Below are positions 23,190-33,514 of a stretch of 64,000 bases of DNA, piece by piece; the first letter of the stretch is position 1; every line of letters begins with the position of its first letter. The notes below the pieces were generated by a model. That model saw only the letters and a program-made list of their open reading frames with translations. It had not been told where the DNA came from and made no database searches. The stretch is from Rhizoclosmatium globosum. Its lineage: Eukaryota > Chytridiomycota > Chytridiomycetes > Chytridiales > Chytriomycetaceae. The position numbers were made by a program, and so were the translations under genes. The stretch spans positions 1 through 64,000 of the forward strand of contig MCGO01000020.1 of assembly GCA_002104985.1 (NCBI GenBank). Reading direction: 5' to 3'.

Positions 23190-24965
23190 TTATCCAAACG
23201 ACGCTATACATCCATCACAAAGCATTCCCTTCAAACTCCCTAACGGCATGATAATATCACACACGGGACACTTCAAGTTGGTCTTCACAGATTGACTTGC
23301 CTGACTCGTCACTGAAAAAGTATTCGCCTTCATCCATGGTTTTTTACTGGGCCCCCCACTACTTATTCCTACAGGAGCTCCACTCGTGGGCGGCACGTTA
23401 CTCCCAGATGTATTACTCAACCACGGTTTCCGTGTCTGCTGAATCGGTTGTTGTATTTGCAGTTGAGGCTGCACCAAACCAACTTGTGAAATAACGTGTC
23501 CCACATTCGCTGTATCAGATACATTTTTCAGATTGCTCGTAGTCTGACGAAGCCATGGGTTGTTCTGATTCACGACTCCACTTCCACTATGCCCCACCAA
23601 ACCACCCTTCACTGGTGGAATATTTGAAGACGCGTTCGTTGTTGATTTAACCGTATCACGTATTTCAGGTTCTGGTGTAGGTGTCGCAACCATACTCGCT
23701 ACTGTCATCTTCCCAGGCTGTGCACCAGGTTGTTGTGGTTGTTGTGGAGTGGGTCGTTTAAGCCACGGTTTAGATCCAGCACCCATCGGTACAGGTCTTT
23801 GTCCAGTACTCATTGGTGGTAGTACAACAGGTTGGACATCCACTTTCGATGGCATAGGTACAAAAGAATCTGTCGGCGCCTTGACTGCATTCACGGATGT
23901 TAAAGAGAATGCAGCGTCATAACTTCGTTTAGGAGACGCGTTCGTGACTACAGGAGGCACTGGAAGAGCGGTTGGCGGTAGTATAGGTTGAGGAGGTATC
24001 GGTTTTGATGAGTTGATAGAAACAATCTGATTATTTGCACGAAGCCACGGCTTATTTCCGCCAGCTGGTTGTTGTACTGGACGTGATAAAGGCTTCATGG
24101 ACTCCATTCCAGAATTCCCAGCTCCATTTCTATCCGAAAGACCCAGTTTGGGATCAGCAGCATGCGTAGAGGGAGTTTCAGGCATAGCAAAGGAATCAGA
24201 GTCACTCGCTGAAGGCTGACTGCTTGACAGAGTAATAGTTACAGGCCGTTTTGAAGGCGGTGGAAGCTCAGGCATAAAGAAATCATCATCCTCAATATTA
24301 TCATCCAGCGTTAAATCAATGACAGATATGGGTTGATGAGTCCGTATAGATTCGAGAGCAAGAGTCGGTTTCGATGGTTTCGAATCCACCACCATTGGTT
24401 CAGGAGTCAACGAAGCCGGTACATAATCTGCAATATTCATCTTTGAGGCAACGTGTGAATTGTGATTGATTTGAGTTGGAGGGACAACATCCGAATCAAT
24501 GTCCGAATCCAGATGTGCACCTTCAAGTTGAGCACCATCGCTGTCACACTCAGTCGCAGTCGCAGTCGCAGCCTCGTCTCTCCGCGCAAACACCGCACAA
24601 CCATCGCTCAATCGGCACCAGAGTTCGACTTGCTCCGTGGGCAAACTCGGGAACGAACACGGATTTGGATGGATTGCTGTTGTTGTTTGACGGCCGAGAC
24701 AGGCGGAAAGAGACGGAAACAACGATGGAACTTGGTTGAATTCGACTGGATTTGGCGATGGTTTGGCTGGGTCGGAAACCTCGTTTGCCTCAACTTGAGG
24801 CGCTTCACCATCAACTGCCTCTGGTCCATCAGTAACAACTGCTGAGTCGAATTGTGGAACAGACTTCCGAACAACCGGAGATGGTGAAGATGCTGCATTC
24901 GATGCTTTGGGAACAACAAGAGAAAGTCGCTTCCGTTTCTTCTGTGTGCTTGAAAGATTCATCAC
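23190..24965 (-). CDS. disordered protein with SUMO-interacting motif, five KPWL motifs and a C-terminal zinc-like CxxC pair
   Basis: A single open frame of 591 codons; the family is not recognised. It begins with a basic KKRKR nuclear-localisation-like stretch and is Pro/Ser/Val-rich throughout. Residues 215-221 (VIDLTLD), followed by acidic residues, match a SUMO-interacting motif. Five copies of [KN]PW[LM] lie near residues 306, 400, 470, 514 and 543, often as GxKPWLK/R. The last 30 residues hold CPVC and CDGC (Cys 566, 569, 583, 586), a likely small zinc ribbon. The layout suggests a nuclear scaffold that binds a partner several times through the PWL motif. Its 5' end is duplicated at 26.6 kb. 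Confidence 0.65.
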   Translation of the reverse strand: MMNLSSTQKKRKRLSLVVPKASNAASSPSPVVRKSVPQFDSAVVTDGPEAVDGEAPQVEANEVSDPAKPSPNPVEFNQVPSLFPSLSACLGRQTTTAIHPNPCSFPSLPTEQVELWCRLSDGCAVFARRDEAATATATECDSDGAQLEGAHLDSDIDSDVVPPTQINHNSHVASKMNIADYVPASLTPEPMVVDSKPSKPTLALESIRTHQPISVIDLTLDDNIEDDDFFMPELPPPSKRPVTITLSSSQPSASDSDSFAMPETPSTHAADPKLGLSDRNGAGNSGMESMKPLSRPVQQPAGGNKPWLRANNQIVSINSSKPIPPQPILPPTALPVPPVVTNASPKRSYDAAFSLTSVNAVKAPTDSFVPMPSKVDVQPVVLPPMSTGQRPVPMGAGSKPWLKRPTPQQPQQPGAQPGKMTVASMVATPTPEPEIRDTVKSTTNASSNIPPVKGGLVGHSGSGVVNQNNPWLRQTTSNLKNVSDTANVGHVISQVGLVQPQLQIQQPIQQTRKPWLSNTSGSNVPPTSGAPVGISSGGPSKKPWMKANTFSVTSQASQSVKTNLKCPVCDIIMPLGSLKGMLCDGCIASFG

Positions 24966-25058
24966 ACTATTAATACTCTGAAGCTATCATCTGTCCCTCT
25001 TGACCTTCCCTCCTTAACAAATTTAAAATTATGCATTATCATGTAAATCACCTCCATA

Positions 25059-26264
25059 ATGTCAATCTCAACCAAACAACTTCTCACATGCATTATCGCG
25101 GCCGGAGTTATAGCCGAAGTTGCCTTCACAGGCTCAATCAAACACATTTCACAAACAATTTCAGATGTACGCGCACAAAAGCGCGTCATCTGGGCTCCGA
25201 CACTCTTAATCAACGGATACAACTTTTTTTGCATAATAGACATGATTGTAACAGAACTTACGTTCACTCTGAATAAAAATGATTGCGACTTTGGACAGAG
25301 ATGGGCGAACGTTATTGCTCACTGCTCTTACTTGACTTTTGGTACAACTTTCTCTTTGCATCTTCATTTCTTAACAATGTAAATACCCAACACCAGATTC
25401 GTTCATATTGTACAAGACGTATGCAATCAGTGGCTTCAATTCCAAGGTTTTGCTCGGCATAATCACGGTCCTTCTTCACCGCCTTGTGTGGACTCTACTT
25501 GACCTCATTAATAGTGGTGGATTATGGGATGTCGTTGGGAATCAATGCCTATATAATCAGTATCCACTCTCAGGAATCGGTTATAATTCAAGTGATGTCG
25601 TCTGCGACGTGTTTTCCTTAACCGTCTCCTTTCTATACACATACAAAAACATTTCAGATTCTCAATCCTGGCTTGAACGAATACTTCTATTTGAGTCAGG
25701 TATGTTTTCTTTGATTGCATCTTGTCATTCCTTCTTTTTAGCGGTTGTCTCACAGTTATTCGTTCTGCCATCATATGTTCTGTCAATTTTTACGGAATTT
25801 ATGTGTCCACCTTTGTAACTGACGGATTCACCATTCAATTCTTTTACATGATTCAAAACTACGCATGTGCGTTTTGTCAGTCACTATCACAAATTCTAAT
25901 ACTAACCCAATTTAAAGACTCCAAAGTCATCAACTCCGAACTATTCTGTAAGTCATGGCAGCAACATTGGACACGGTCACATTTTAAAATCATTTTGATA
26001 GGGAGCCAACTCCGCAAATCAAGTAATTCACGAGCCTCGACTGTAAAGAATGTAGTCAAGGACTCAATCGCCCGAGCAAGTGCTGCAATCGCTTCCAGTA
26101 CCGAAACAAGACGAAGGACTATGGAAAGACTGCGAAAATCCAGTTTTCGGGAAGACAAATTTGTTTCGGATGAGTCAAAACCAAGAGCCATCAACAGAAT
26201 TGCGGATGAGAATCATCGAAAGCAAAGTATCCACTCACAATCACGATCTTTGGGGCCACAATAA
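25059..26264 (+). CDS. multi-span membrane protein, duplicated copy A
   Basis: The family is not recognised by name. Five exons: 25059-25341, 25397-25699, 25756-25866, 25918-25947 and 26002-26264. Their junctions are confirmed by the copy downstream, which uses the same positions. The product is about 330 residues with roughly seven hydrophobic segments (for example LLTCIIAAGVIAEVAF, VLLGIITVLLHRLVW, AIICSVNFYGIYVSTF). A conserved polar cytoplasmic-like tail, rich in Ser and Arg, ends HSQSRSLGPQ. The topology fits a receptor-like or transporter protein; nothing identifies a ligand. Conserved loop residues include KNDCDFGQRW and WDVVGNQCLYNQYPLSGIGYN. Confidence 0.7.
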
Positions 26265-26599
26265 ACTCATATGTTGGTTATTGTGTTTTCAAGCTTGTAT
26301 AAGTTGAAATTGAAATTTAATGATTGTGGACCTGAATTACATTGAGTTTCTTTATGGCAAACAACAACAACTCCCAGCTCTTCGCGGTACTCATTTCAGC
26401 TGGAGTAGTCACATAAGGTTTAATGCAAGGCTCTTGACGTTACATCTCGAAAGCAATTAAAGATGTACACTTTTTGATTCAATCGAATTGTTGGTTTGAA
26501 GGCCAAGACAATGAGAAAGAGACGGATAAAACAACGGAGCTTTGTTTTTGAATTGGAATTGATATCATGTTGGATTAACTGAGTACTTCCTCTCAGCTT

Positions 26600-26790
26600 G
26601 AATTTGGTTTGGATTTTCAACTTCAACAACAACTGCCACTGGTCCACCAATCACAACTGCTAATTCCAGTTGTTGGACAGATTTCCGAAAAAATAGATGC
26701 AGATGATTCTAAATTTCATTCTAGGTCAGAAAGGGAATGTCGCTTCCGTTTCGTTTGTGTGCTTGAAAGATTCATCGCATTGTTCATGAA
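26600..26790 (-). pseudogene. duplicated 5' end of the KPWL/SIM gene, broken
   Basis: The minus strand starts ATGAATCTTTCAAGCACACA, identical to the start of the gene at 24965-23190. It continues with clear similarity for about 180 bases: KRKR is kept, then the segment equivalent to the AVVTDGPEAV region. A stop codon appears after about 19 codons and small deletions follow. The copy ends before the SIM. It lies just upstream of membrane-protein copy B, in the same relation that the intact gene has to copy A. It is therefore a by-product of a segmental duplication. Confidence 0.8.
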
Positions 26791-26876
26791 TGAATACTCC
26801 TAATCTCACTTCCTACCCTTAACAAACTTACAAAATATTATCATTTTCACAGCCGTGTTTGTAAATCACCTGTAAA

Positions 26877-28091
26877 ATGTCAATCTCAACCAAACAACTT
26901 CTCACATGCATCATCGCATCTGGCGTCGTCGCAGAAGTTTCTTTCACAGGCTCCATCAAACACATTTCAAAAACCATGTCAGATATACGTACACAAAAGC
27001 GCGTTATATGGGCTCCAGCAATCTTAATCAACGGATTCAACTTCTTTTGCGTTATGTACATGATTATTACAAACCTCGCGTACACTCTGAATCAAAGCGA
27101 TTGTGATTTTGGACAGAGATGGGTTAATGTTATTTCTCACTGCTTTTACTTGACTTTCGGTATTATTTCCCCCTTTATTGAGCTTATCTAAGCTGCACCC
27201 AACATCAACCCAACATCAGATTCTTTCATGTTGTACAAGACATATGCAATCAGTGGCTTCAATTCTAACGTTTTACTTGGTATAATTGCTGTGCTTCTTC
27301 ACCGCCTTGCATGGACTCTTTTTGACCTTATTAAAAGTGGCGGACTCTGGGATCTGGTTGGGAATCAATGCATATACAGTCAATATCCTCTCTCGGGAAT
27401 CGGTTACAATACCAGTGACATTGTCTGTGACATGTTCTCGTTGATCGTCTCCTTAGCATTCACTTACAAAAACATTTCTGAATCCCAATCTTGGCTTGAA
27501 CGAGTTCTTTTATTTGAGTCAGGTCCGCTTATTTTAATTTCGCTCTTCTCTCTAATTTACTCTGTCCCCGTTTAACAGTCATTCGGTCTGCAATAGTATG
27601 TTCTGTCAACTTTTATGGAATCTATGTATACACCTTAGTTACAGATGGATTCAATATTGCATTTATCTACATGATTCAAAACTATGCATGTAGGTTTCAT
27701 TAGTTGTTAAACACAATCTTAAATGGTTTCTCGAGTTCAAGATTCAAAAGTTATCAATTCGGAACTATTTTGTAAGTATAAGACCATACTTAACAACATT
27801 AAGTTAAATCAAATCAAATCGATAGGGAGCCAACTCCGCAAATCAAGTAATTCACAAGCTTCAACCATTAAAAACGCAGTCAAGGATTCAATCACACGAA
27901 CAAGTACTGCAATCACATCCACTACCGAAACAAGACGAAAGACTATAGAACGACTACAACGACAATCTAGTTTCCTCGACGATCAAGTTGCTTCGTATGA
28001 GTCAAAGCCAAGAACGACAGAGAGAATTACGGATAAGATTCATCGTAAGCAAAGCACCCATTCACAATCACGTTCATTGGGGCCACAATAA
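26877..28091 (+). CDS. multi-span membrane protein, duplicated copy B
   Basis: This is a paralogue of copy A, with five exons at matching positions: 26877-27159, 27220-27522, 27579-27689, 27742-27771 and 27826-28091. Most transmembrane segments are nearly identical (QLLTCIIASGVVAEVSFTG, LINGFNFFCVMYMI). The tail again ends HSQSRSLGPQ. Introns have diverged far more than exons, which indicates that both proteins have been kept by selection. Function as for copy A is unknown. The 330 bases after the gene, up to RIB1, show no further feature. Confidence 0.7.
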
Positions 28092-28423
28092 ACTCAGTTG
28101 TTTTATTTTATTTGTCTATCCTCAATCTCATCTAATCACTAACCTTTGAAGCAATCAAAGATGTCCAAGTTCCGTTGGACTGCTTACAAAGACTAGTCCA
28201 TAAGCATTAGAGAATACCTGGCCCTTAGTATCACACTTGGTGAAGGATTGAGGACCTGTGTCAGTTTCTCCTCGTTGTAGCATGAGTAAACGAGAATACA
28301 TGAAAATTAATGTCTCTATTTTTGTGAAGACAACAAAACAGACACGGCCCATAACTAAAAGCCCCAACAAGGATATATCACAAGAAAACTACACAATGAA
28401 GATAAATGAAAGAAAAGGTCCAA

Positions 28424-29544
28424 TCATGCAGCGATGCTTCCCTTCTTTTCACTAGCCTCCGTGCTAAACACTTCGAGCTCCTTGGGCACATCCAACAAGT
28501 GCCCCATCTTCTGTGCTTTTGTGACAAGGTACTCATCGCGATCTTGAAATTCCCCTTTACTCAGGTCAGACCAGCTGGCAGGGATCATGGGCACACGCTC
28601 GCTCACAACGACACCGTCTTTAGCCATGCTCTTCATTTTGTGTGGGTTGTTTGTGAGGAGACGGACAGATGGGATTCGAAGATCTTGAAGAATGGCAGTG
28701 GCGATTTCGTAGGACCGAGCATCAGCAGGGTGACCCAGCTGGATATTAGCTTCTTGAGTATCGTATCCTTGGTCAATAAGGTTGTATGCCCTAATTTGAA
28801 ATCAGCGGTTAGGTTAACTGTTCTCAGTGCATATGACAAAGCATAATGCAAACTCACTTCATCTTTTCGAGCAACCCGATTCCACGACCTTCTTGTCGGA
28901 GGTACAAGATGACACCACGACCTTCCTCGCCCATCCGTTTCATGGCTTCACAGAGTTGTTCCCGACAGTCACATCGCACACTTCCAAGAGTTTCACCAGT
29001 GAAACAGCAAGAGTGAATACGAGCGAGGGGGTCCTTGTTTCCCTTCTTTGTTGACGTCTTTGGTACTTTCTCTGTTTTAATACAGAGAGTTAGACAGAGG
29101 CTGAAACAAATATGCCAAACTAGTTGTTAACTCACCAGCATCGACAGCACCTCTTACAGCCCGATCCCTTGGACTTTCTCCCTCCCGAACGCCCTCCAAA
29201 CTACGACTGTACACACCATCCTCCGACACTTCATAGCCAAAGACAAGCGCAAGATGCTCCTCGTTGTCAATGTTGTTTGTGTACAAAAGCAGAGAGTGTT
29301 CCATGGATGAGTATTCAGAGGGAAGCCGGGTCTTGACTTGACAAGTGACTTCAAGAGTCGTTGGCTTCTGCTGTTTCGCAGGAGCCTTCTTGGTCCAGAA
29401 GCTGAGGGAGGGAAGCTTTCCGTCCTCGTTCCGCAGGGATGCAATCACATTGATGGTTACTACCGAAAGGGCAATAACTACAGATCCAAGGCTGAGTGTG
29501 AGAAGTGGCAGTTCGAGATCAGATGCAACAGAGCTTGAGTTCAT
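28424..29544 (-). CDS. RIB1: GTP cyclohydrolase II with N-terminal membrane anchor
   Basis: The enzyme opens the GTP ring in the first committed step of riboflavin synthesis. Exons: 29136-29544, 28858-29071 and 28424-28790. The zinc-binding Cys set appears in [20 protein letters not shown]. It is followed by [21 protein letters not shown] and [20 protein letters not shown], all hallmark segments. The chosen start (29544) gives a hydrophobic segment at about residues 10-35 ([26 protein letters not shown]), unusual for this soluble enzyme. The frame stays open 102 codons further upstream, so the true start is uncertain. If the anchor is real, the enzyme is tethered to a membrane. Confidence 0.9.
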
Positions 29545-30265
29545 TTTTGGGTACTTGATGGTTGTTTGGGTTTGCGACAGAGTTTCAAGGAAGATATGAA
29601 ATGGGCCACTTAGTTGGGGGCTTTCCTTGTAAAGGAGTTTTTTGCGGGTCGATTTCAAATGTGCTTCGAAATGTTGTTGTTGACAAAACCATTGCGCAAG
29701 TTGGGCGTGCAAATTGCGAAATTTCGAATCAATCCCAATCACAACTGGCGATTTCGATCGAGATCCCATCGTTAACACACACATCCGATACATACAAGAT
29801 TCAGCTGTTACATCGCCGATATAGAAACGGATGCGAAAGGTAGAGACCATTTCGTGAGTAACCCATACTCATAATCTGTGAACCCTATGCGCCAACTCTT
29901 GATGAGGCTTGGCGGTGCTCGAAAGCGTCTTTATTTCAAATACAAAGGCCTATTTAATTAGTATTATGTTTACAACACCTCAGAGTCAGTCCCACCCTCT
30001 CCTAACAACAACTGTACAGAGGCCAACTATACCTCACCCTCTTATATCAAAAAAGTCTCAGGGATTGTTCACCATTTTCGATAAATCATCATGAATCACG
30101 AAATTGTTCAGTTGTAATCATCGACTTTTTTGTTCGTAGTGGCGTTCATCACGTGACTCGAACCCAGGTGCCGATGTCACAAAATGAAGCAACTCACTAT
30201 CGCCTGAACGAATCAAGCTCAAATCACCGATTTGAAATACGGAAGACGACGCGACTTTATTCATT
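29545..30265. other. intergenic stretch, tRNA-like relic on minus strand near 30140-30215
   Basis: No convincing gene lies here; the long minus-strand frame above the RIB1 start is probably 5' UTR and promoter. On the minus strand GGGTTCGAGTCACG resembles a B box. Flanking CGTTCA (30207-30212) and TGAACG could form a six-pair stem like a tRNA acceptor. The D and T stems do not pair well, so I regard it as a relic or chance. Confidence 0.25.
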
Positions 30266-30467
30266 TCACATGTACATCAACAACAAATCATCCTTCTTCT
30301 CGACTTTGCCTTCCTGTTCCAACTTCCGTCTCGCTGCAAAATGTGGAAGGACAACGGTTCGAGCAACATCCGCATTGAATTTGAGGCCAGTGAATGATTG
30401 TACCTTCAGGTAGAAGCGTTAGTTGATTCCAAACCGGTTGAGTGTCAGCTATTGATTCCATTTCCAT
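30266..30467 (-). CDS. possible small two-exon gene
   Basis: An ATG at 30467 opens a short frame (MEMESIADTQPVWNQL). It meets a GTACAA donor at 30403 and a strong TTTTGCAG acceptor near 30334. The join continues as ARRKLEQEGKVEKKDDLLL to a stop at 30266. The product would be about 43 residues with a charged C-terminal helix. Reading through without splicing also stays open (FTGLKFNADVARTVVL). It could instead be the last exon of the gene upstream. Coding status is uncertain. Confidence 0.25.
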
Positions 30468-30730
30468 ATTGCTCGCATCTTATCCCCATTGGCTCTGACA
30501 AAACGGCTGCCATTGAAATCCCGCTCCCTTCGCAATTCCTCTTATTGTAAACATCCTTATCAGTTGTACGTTTCTTCCAGTTCTTCGGCTGTGAGCCTGA
30601 AGACAAATGCTCAGTCCGCAGTACTTCCTCTCTTCACCCTCCTCGTCCACTATATTGTCATCATTCTCCTTCACTCGTTTAAGTCGCTTGTTCAACCTCC
30701 TCATCGTCTCACTCAAAACAGGAGACTCAC

Positions 30731-31441
30731 CTCATTCACCAGCTCATCAATCCCTTCATCAACAACCTCCCCCTGCAACCTCGCCAGGACCCGTCCATCT
30801 TCCTGACTTCTTTCTTTTTTTGCAGGAAGGGCGAGCAGAGTAGTCTGAATCGAAGGAGACGCACGCAAACAGACAACCAGAGCTCCAAGGAAGCGATCAT
30901 TCAACGGCACGGATGGATTGAGTGTATGCAATGTACCTTATTACAAATCGTAATTAGTAACGCATTAAAGAGGAGGGGTGAAACGCAGTTACTTTTAGTT
31001 TGGCAGTGCAACGCGGCCGTGACAACCTCCTTTCCAGCCACAACGTCCAAAGCACCAACAACCAACACACGCGCCACATTCTGAGCTTCAAAAAGAGAAG
31101 CGAGAAGAGCAGCGACCGAAGCGATGCGGTCCGAGTTTGTGAAAGCAGCGATTGAAACGAGCGACACATCCTGTTTAACCCAGATCAGTTGTCAGAGGAG
31201 GGTTAGGGTTAACAAGTAGAAGTAGGAGACAAGTACGTACGCCAATTGAAGTGACTGAAATGGCCTCGGAGACAGTGTCAAAAAGGGGTTCTGTGCAGGT
31301 TATCGATCCGTGTCGGGCTGTTTCAGACTGAACCGAGGCTGCGATGCGTGGGCCGGTGCTGTTCACATCGCTGCTCCAAGTAAGAACAACCGTTGGTTCA
31401 AGGGAAGTGATGCCTTCAAGGACAAGGCTTGGCTGTACCAT
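30731..31441 (-). CDS. possible proteasome assembly chaperone (PAC1-like), C-terminus unresolved
   Basis: Exons 31241-31441, 30993-31170 and 30731-30937 join in frame; the last short exon is not certain, though a weak donor would give VNEVTEELEETYN and a stop near 30570. The product is alpha/beta, with VTSIGVQDVSLVSIAAF, VARVLVVGALDV and GALVVCLRASPSIQTTLLALPAKK. The spacing and the final PAKK resemble proteasome assembly chaperone family proteins, but this is a weak call. The first intron holds GGGTTAGGGTTAA, a telomere-like tract. A transposon inverted repeat begins only 33 bases upstream of the start codon. Confidence 0.35.
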
Positions 31442-31474
31442 TTTGTTGTTTGTGTTTGTTGGATTTCTTTTGCT

Positions 31475-33460
31475 GAGTGAGTCGGGGATTCGAGCCCAAA
31501 ATCGGAAATCCCGGCCCACCCGAAATAAACCAATTTTCCACTTAACATGCTTCGTGCTAAACTCACCAACTCCAACAGCCATCCAGCGAGCAATAGAGCT
31601 CAGTACTCCAGTTTGGCAAGATTCCAAGGCTCGGCCTTGCAAAAGACTCGAGTTTTATCAGATATGACAGAGCAATTCAATAACACCCATTCTGTTCGAA
31701 AGGCGGCAGAAACAGTAGCCAAAGAGCACGGTTTGAGCAAGGATCAGGTGCGAGGATTATATCGCAGAAGTGAGAAGAGTGCGGGACGATCGCACGGGAA
31801 CCGACGGTTCTCTGATGAGGAAGAGGAAACTTTCGTCGCCTTTCTTGAGGCCCGATCAATATGTCATCGACCCATGGCACGTTTAGACTTTATTGAATTG
31901 ATTACAGCATACGATCATCAGGCTCGGGGACCGTCGGAATGGACGGCTCGGGCGTGGTATGATGGTTTCAAGGAGAGACACAAGGATCGCATTAACACTC
32001 GAACTACGAAAGCTATCAGTCCAGCTCGCACGTCACCGCTTACTGAAGCTGAGGTCAATGACTGGGTTGATCGCTTTGAGCGTTGGATGACTGTTGGCCG
32101 CTACAGCTGGAAGAACTTGGTCAATGTGGATGAAATGCGCTTGAAGCTCTTCAACAGTTCCTCTAGCTCCAAGGCAATTGTTAGCAACCTTGTATCCCGC
32201 CCAAATGAGCTTACTGGCACTCGAGGCAAGATGGCTAGCTTCATTCCTTTTGTCACTGCTTCTGGCGAGCGCATTCTTGATGTTTTGGTTTTGCCAATCA
32301 GCTTCGGAAATCTGCAAATCCACGATCCTGATGCTGGAAAGCGGCAGAAAGATGCCATTCCTATAAGACTAGTCTTCAGTGAGACTGGATTCTTGACAGA
32401 GGAACAATGGATTCCGGTTCTTGCTGAGTTTAAAGCCTCGTGGAACAGTTTTCATCCAAGTTTGACTCCTGTACTCTTAATGGACAACCTTGGCGTCCAC
32501 AAAACAGCTGATGCTCTGGATTCTTGCCTCAAGCTTGGCATACAAGGCTTTTTCTTACCTGCCAATAGCACACACTTCTTGCAGCCCTTGGATGATGCTA
32601 TTTTCGCGAATTTGAAACGCAAAATTGTGCGCCTATTCCAACACAAAAGAAGCTTTCACAACTGTACCTTTGCGAGTCTAGGCTCAGAAATGATACCAAT
32701 CGTTCTGGAGGCACGTAAGTCTTTATCTAAAAAGTGGATAATGGATTCATTTAGACACACCGGAATTTATCCGTGGTCAAAAGAAACTATTCGAAAAAAT
32801 GCCCTCCTCAACATTGCCGACGCCCCCTCCCTTGAAGGAGCTCTCCCACAAGTTGCCACCCAGCTACTCAAAGTATTTGACTCTCGGACTACCGGATCAT
32901 TGGTCAATAAGGTCTCAGGCAACATGCAAAGTGTCCTTAAGTTGAACAAGACATACTCAATCCAAGATCTTCATCAAACACAACAGGAAGCGGTGGAAAC
33001 GAAGGCTGCAAAGCGGAAAGCCATTGAAGAGTCTAAGGAAAATCGAAAGCGTGTGAAGGAAGCAAAGGATGCAGCGGATATTGCGAAGAAAGAGGCTAGT
33101 TTGTGTCAGGCAATAACAAACAACGACCGCTGCGCAACATTCTGGAAGCGTAGCACTGCCTGGCTCAACTGTGACATATGCGGAAAGTATCGAATTTGTC
33201 CAGCGCACAAGTACAAGTTTGAGGAACAGTTTATGGCACATGTAGAGGCTCATGATCTTGGTTCTCATTAGACTCTCTATATCTTCCTTATCTTTTATTC
33301 TGAAATCGTGGAACTTTGAATAGAGCATAAACGAATAAAGAACATATGTTTTACGAAGATTCAAGGAACTCGGAGCAATATTGCAGAAGTAACAGGCCAA
33401 TGAACCAAATTTGAGGTGGGCCGGGATTTCCGATTTTGGGCTCGAATCCCCGACTCACTC
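31475..33460. mobile_element. pogo/Tc1-type DNA transposon with 46-bp perfect terminal inverted repeats
   Basis: The left end (31475-31520) starts GAGTGAGTCGGGGATTCGAG. It is the exact reverse complement of the right end (33415-33460) over 46 of 46 bases. The element is 1986 bp and holds one intact transposase gene. The flanking bases are ...TTTTGCT at the left and GCTTCTGC... at the right. A 3-bp GCT direct repeat is therefore possible, rather than the TA target typical of the pogo group. Intact frame and identical ends indicate recent movement. The repeat also contains GGATTCGAGCCC, which is close to a tRNA B box. Confidence 0.9.
31664..33271 (+). CDS. pogo-like DDE transposase
   Basis: Pogo-type transposases bind the element ends and cut and paste them with a DDE nuclease. 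The single-exon frame is open from 31547, but the Met at 31664 (MTEQFNNTHSVRKAAE) gives the usual N-terminal helix-turn-helix start. A second DNA-binding CENP-B-like part follows (WTARAWYDGFKERH). The catalytic acids, numbered from 31547, are in NVDEM (D195), LLMDNLGVH (D313) and THFLQPLDDAIF (D349). The C-terminus adds a charged coiled coil and a CDICGKYRICPAH...H...H zinc-finger-like end. No stop or frameshift is seen, so the enzyme may be active. Confidence 0.9.
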   Translation: MTEQFNNTHSVRKAAETVAKEHGLSKDQVRGLYRRSEKSAGRSHGNRRFSDEEEETFVAFLEARSICHRPMARLDFIELITAYDHQARGPSEWTARAWYDGFKERHKDRINTRTTKAISPARTSPLTEAEVNDWVDRFERWMTVGRYSWKNLVNVDEMRLKLFNSSSSSKAIVSNLVSRPNELTGTRGKMASFIPFVTASGERILDVLVLPISFGNLQIHDPDAGKRQKDAIPIRLVFSETGFLTEEQWIPVLAEFKASWNSFHPSLTPVLLMDNLGVHKTADALDSCLKLGIQGFFLPANSTHFLQPLDDAIFANLKRKIVRLFQHKRSFHNCTFASLGSEMIPIVLEARKSLSKKWIMDSFRHTGIYPWSKETIRKNALLNIADAPSLEGALPQVATQLLKVFDSRTTGSLVNKVSGNMQSVLKLNKTYSIQDLHQTQQEAVETKAAKRKAIEESKENRKRVKEAKDAADIAKKEASLCQAITNNDRCATFWKRSTAWLNCDICGKYRICPAHKYKFEEQFMAHVEAHDLGSH

Positions 33461-33514
33461 GCTTCTGCTCCAGCTATCCCGTCGTTAAATACCTGTCAAA
33501 CTAGACAGAAAAAG

